A stretch of 64,000 nucleotides of DNA. Origin: VRUE01 sp963780815 (GTDB taxonomy: Bacteria; Actinomycetota; Thermoleophilia; Solirubrobacterales; 70-9). Position 1 is the stretch's first letter. Every line of letters starts with the position of its first letter. This document shows, in pieces, positions 62,368-64,000 of this stretch. The position numbers and the translations under genes are program-made. The DNA lies in contig CAWADG010000005.1 in the NCBI GenBank assembly GCA_963780815.1, forward strand, positions 310,001-374,000, read 5' to 3'. The notes below the pieces were generated by a model that made no database searches, had not been told where the DNA came from, and worked only from the letters and a program-made list of their open reading frames with translations.

Positions 62368-62413
62368 AACGTCTGAGACAAGCGTGGGCGCGCGCGATGC
62401 AAGACAGGGGCCG

Positions 62414-63028
62414 ATGGACCTCGATCTGACCAAACGCCAGAAGGAGATCTTCGACTTCATTCGCCGCTATGCGGCGAAGACCGGTTATCCGCCGACCGTC
62501 CGCGAGATCGGCAAAGCGGTCGGCCTCCATTCCTCCTCCACGGTCCACGCCCACCTTGCCAACCTCGAGAAGATCGGGTTGCTGAAACGGGACCCATCGA
62601 AACCGCGGGCGATCGAGCTCCTCTTCGATCGCGCCAAGAAGACGATCCTGCCGGGTGAGTCCGGCATTCCGCTGGTCGGCAGCGTCGCCGCCGGCGAGCC
62701 GATCGTCGCCGAAGAGAACGTCGAGGAGTACATCGAGATCCCGGACGTGATCGGCGGCGAGGAAGGCGACTACATCCTTCGCGTCCGCGGCGAAAGCATG
62801 AAGGAAGCCGGGATCTTCGACGGCGACTATGCCGTGGTCCGGCCCGCCGAGGCCGCCGACGACGGCGAGATCGTAGTCGCTCTGATCGGCGAGGAGGCGA
62901 CCGTCAAGCGCTTCTTCCAAGAGGACGATCACATCCGGCTCCAGCCCGAGAACAAGGCGATGGAGCCGATCAGGACCTCCGACGCGACGGTGCTCGGCCG
63001 CGTGATCGGCGTCCTTCGCAAGATCTAG
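62414..63028 (+). CDS. lexA: SOS repressor LexA
   Basis: 204 residues. N-terminal winged helix LTKRQKEIFDFIRRYAAKTGYPPTVREIG, with recognition helix around SSSTVHAHLANLEKIGLL. Self-cleavage site Ala-Gly in VAAGEPIV, catalytic Ser in RGESM and Lys in ATVKRFF. ATG 62414 gives the standard N-terminus; the frame is open upstream to 62303 but that part contains the LexA box and promoter. Represses DNA-damage genes. Confidence 0.96.
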   Translation: MDLDLTKRQKEIFDFIRRYAAKTGYPPTVREIGKAVGLHSSSTVHAHLANLEKIGLLKRDPSKPRAIELLFDRAKKTILPGESGIPLVGSVAAGEPIVAEENVEEYIEIPDVIGGEEGDYILRVRGESMKEAGIFDGDYAVVRPAEAADDGEIVVALIGEEATVKRFFQEDDHIRLQPENKAMEPIRTSDATVLGRVIGVLRKI

Positions 63029-63070
63029 GGCACTCCTGGCGGGACCCCATCGGCGGCGCTACCCTTGATG

Positions 63071-63434
63071 GGCGGGCTGAGCGATCGCGGGGAGAGAAAA
63101 CCCCTCGAGGAAAGTCCGGACACCGAAGGGCAAGGTGGTGGGTGACGCCCACCCGGGGAAACCCGCGGGAAAGTGCCACAGAAATGACACGGCCGATGGC
63201 GCGGCCACACGTGAGTCGCGTACAGGCAAAGGTGAAATGGTGCGGTAAGAGCGCACCGGCGTCGCGGCGACGCGGCGGCCAGGCAAACCCCGCCCGGTGC
63301 AAGGCCAAACAGGACCGTCGACCCGGCCCGGCGAGGTCCAGGTAGGCCGCAGGCCACCACGGTGGCCCCCCTGGGCTCGATGCCCGGAGGAGACAGATGA
63401 TCGCTCCCGACAGGATCCGGCTTACAGGCCCGCT
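63071..63434 (+). ncRNA. rnpB: RNase P RNA (type A)
   Basis: Conserved P RNA elements in order: GAGGAAAGTCCGGAC (63106-63120 region), AAAGTGCCACAGAAA, GGTGAAA with GGTGCGGTAAGAGCGCACCGG, GGCAAACCCCGC, and ATGCCCGGAGGAGACAGATGA with GACAGGATCCGGCTTACAGG at the 3' end. Helix P1 pairs GGCGGGCT (63071-63078) with GGCCCGCT (63427-63434). A TACCCT -10 (63060-63065) sits at the right distance. Exact ends approximate to a few nt. Confidence 0.95.
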
Positions 63435-63437
63435 AAA

Positions 63438-63463
63438 GGAAAGGCCCCGCGAGGGGTCTTTCC
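63438..63463 (+). terminator. Terminator of rnpB
   Basis: GGAAAGGCCCC and GGGGTCTTTCC form an 11-bp stem with one G-T pair and a GCGA tetraloop, 4 nt after the P RNA. Confidence 0.75.
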
Positions 63464-63497
63464 CATTCCGTCTTAGCGTTTGCTAACGTGCCGCCAA

Positions 63498-63630
63498 CTT
63501 CCGCTGAATCTCCGTCACATACCACGGAGAGCGGGGGACCCAAATTGGTTGGGGCGAATCGCAGGCATCTGCCGCGTAGCGCAGCTCTTTCAGCGCGAGC
63601 CCGTCAGCTAACCCCGTAAGCGTCCGGAAG
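63498..63630 (+). promoter_or_regulatory. c-di-AMP riboswitch (ydaO/yuaA class)
   Basis: The conserved ydaO blocks occur in order: CGCTGAATC, GGGGGACCCAA, GGGGCGAATC, AGGCATCTGCC, and CCCGTCAGCTAACCCCGTAA with GCGTC. P1 is CTTCCG (63498-63503) with CGGAAG (63625-63630); a P2-like stem TCTCCGT/ACGGAGA is at 63510-63531. A TGCTAACGT extended -10 (63481-63489) would start transcription just before P1. The 3' strand of P1 contains the SD (GGAAGAG) of the next gene, so ligand-stabilised P1 should shut off translation. Confidence 0.88.
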
Positions 63631-63635
63631 AGACG

Positions 63636-64000
63636 ATGAACGTAGGCAGGAACCGCCCTGGGCGGAAAGATCAATCACGATCGGCACGGCTGCGCCGAGC
63701 GCCGTTGGCGGGCCTTCTTGCGCTCGCGGCCCTGATCCTCGGGGCCGCCCCGGCAGAGGCGATGACCGGCGGCGCCTCCCCCTACCCGAGCGGCGCCGCC
63801 ACCGAAAGCGCGCTCGCCGAAGAAGCCTTCGTCTTCACCGCGATGCGCTCGGCCGGAGCCACCTGGTACGGGCCCGGCCTCTATGGCCGCCACACCGCCT
63901 GCGGGCTGACCCTCCGCCCGAACACGATCGGTGTCGCCCACAAGACCCTTCCCTGCGGCACCGCCGTCAAGTTCCTCTACCGCGGCCGCTCGATCGTCGC
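63636..64000 (+). CDS. RlpA-like/double-psi beta-barrel wall protein, 5' part
   Basis: Partial: 121 codons before the window ends. Signal peptide with a basic N-region (RSARLRRA) and hydrophobic core ending AEA (about residue 42). A domain begins at about 74 with ATWYGPGLYGRHTACGLTL and VAHKTLPCGTAVKFLYRGRS, the double-psi beta-barrel pattern of RlpA and related lytic proteins, with an extra Cys pair. Placed behind a c-di-AMP riboswitch, as actinobacterial wall hydrolases often are. The downstream part is unknown. Confidence 0.85.
   Translation, partial: MNVGRNRPGRKDQSRSARLRRAPLAGLLALAALILGAAPAEAMTGGASPYPSGAATESALAEEAFVFTAMRSAGATWYGPGLYGRHTACGLTLRPNTIGVAHKTLPCGTAVKFLYRGRSIV

Noticed and set aside
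63483..63941. Minus-strand frames downstream of rnpB
   Set aside because: They overlap the riboswitch and the signal peptide and barrel domain of the RlpA-like gene, which are better supported.

Overview
The window is a 64-kb piece of a very GC-rich actinobacterial chromosome. The gene content suggests a deep-branching actinobacterium of the Thermoleophilia/Solirubrobacterales type; this is inference from gene style and order (actinobacterial uvrC-rapZ and gap-pgk-tpiA blocks, DtxR-type and LexA boxes, System I cytochrome c maturation, many secreted beta-propeller proteins with Lys/Cys-rich tails), not a database result. Both window edges cut genes: pstS on the left and an rlpA-like gene on the right.

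Layout. 1-12282: a phosphate/polyphosphate island, pstS-C-A-B-phoU, ppx/gppA, a CHAD protein split over two overlapping genes, a PHP-glycosyltransferase fusion with a candidate Pho box, ppk1, a DUF47 (PhoU-like) gene and a PiT phosphate permease. 12294-14002: small membrane and TadE-like genes. 14049-18679: a 2-oxoacid:ferredoxin oxidoreductase operon (gamma, alpha, beta) closed by an NADPH/FAD/Fe-S subunit. 18749-23576: cell-wall and secreted proteins; a TadG-VanY-SLT gene appears to be split by about 1.9 kb carrying a seven-bladed YVTN propeller gene. 23620-26008: MaoC hydratase, a broken P-loop kinase, cupredoxin, enoyl-CoA hydratase. 26069-36850: uvrC-rapZ, an ABC exporter, then gap-pgk-tpiA-gpmI-tgt. 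36856-41775: Ser/Thr kinase with a coupled lipoprotein, phosphoesterase, argS, MinD-like protein. 41772-51413: cytochrome c maturation genes (ccmH, ccmG, ccmE, ccmF) interleaved with tRNA-Gly, a DtxR-boxed ZIP transporter, a 968-residue repeat protein, and secG. 51541-55897: alkane oxidation (alkB, rubredoxin, TetR, GMC alcohol dehydrogenase). 55903-62074: acetyltransferases, methyltransferases, dtd, an ArsR-SRPBCC pair, P450, VOC proteins. 62173-64000: tRNA-Leu, lexA with its SOS box, rnpB, and a c-di-AMP (ydaO-type) riboswitch in front of an RlpA-like wall protein.

The strongest unexplained signal is a 76-bp element found in-frame inside uvrC and pgk, in opposite orientations, with a third, diverged copy at the 3' end of pgk. 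The two full copies are collinear without gaps, with identical ends and a shared 11-bp core. It behaves like the Rickettsia palindromic elements that insert inside ORFs, but with a different sequence. Another window-wide signal is that about nineteen genes have a TANNNT (or near) -10 hexamer ending 6-9 nt before the start codon, so leaderless transcription seems common here; this was used to choose several starts.
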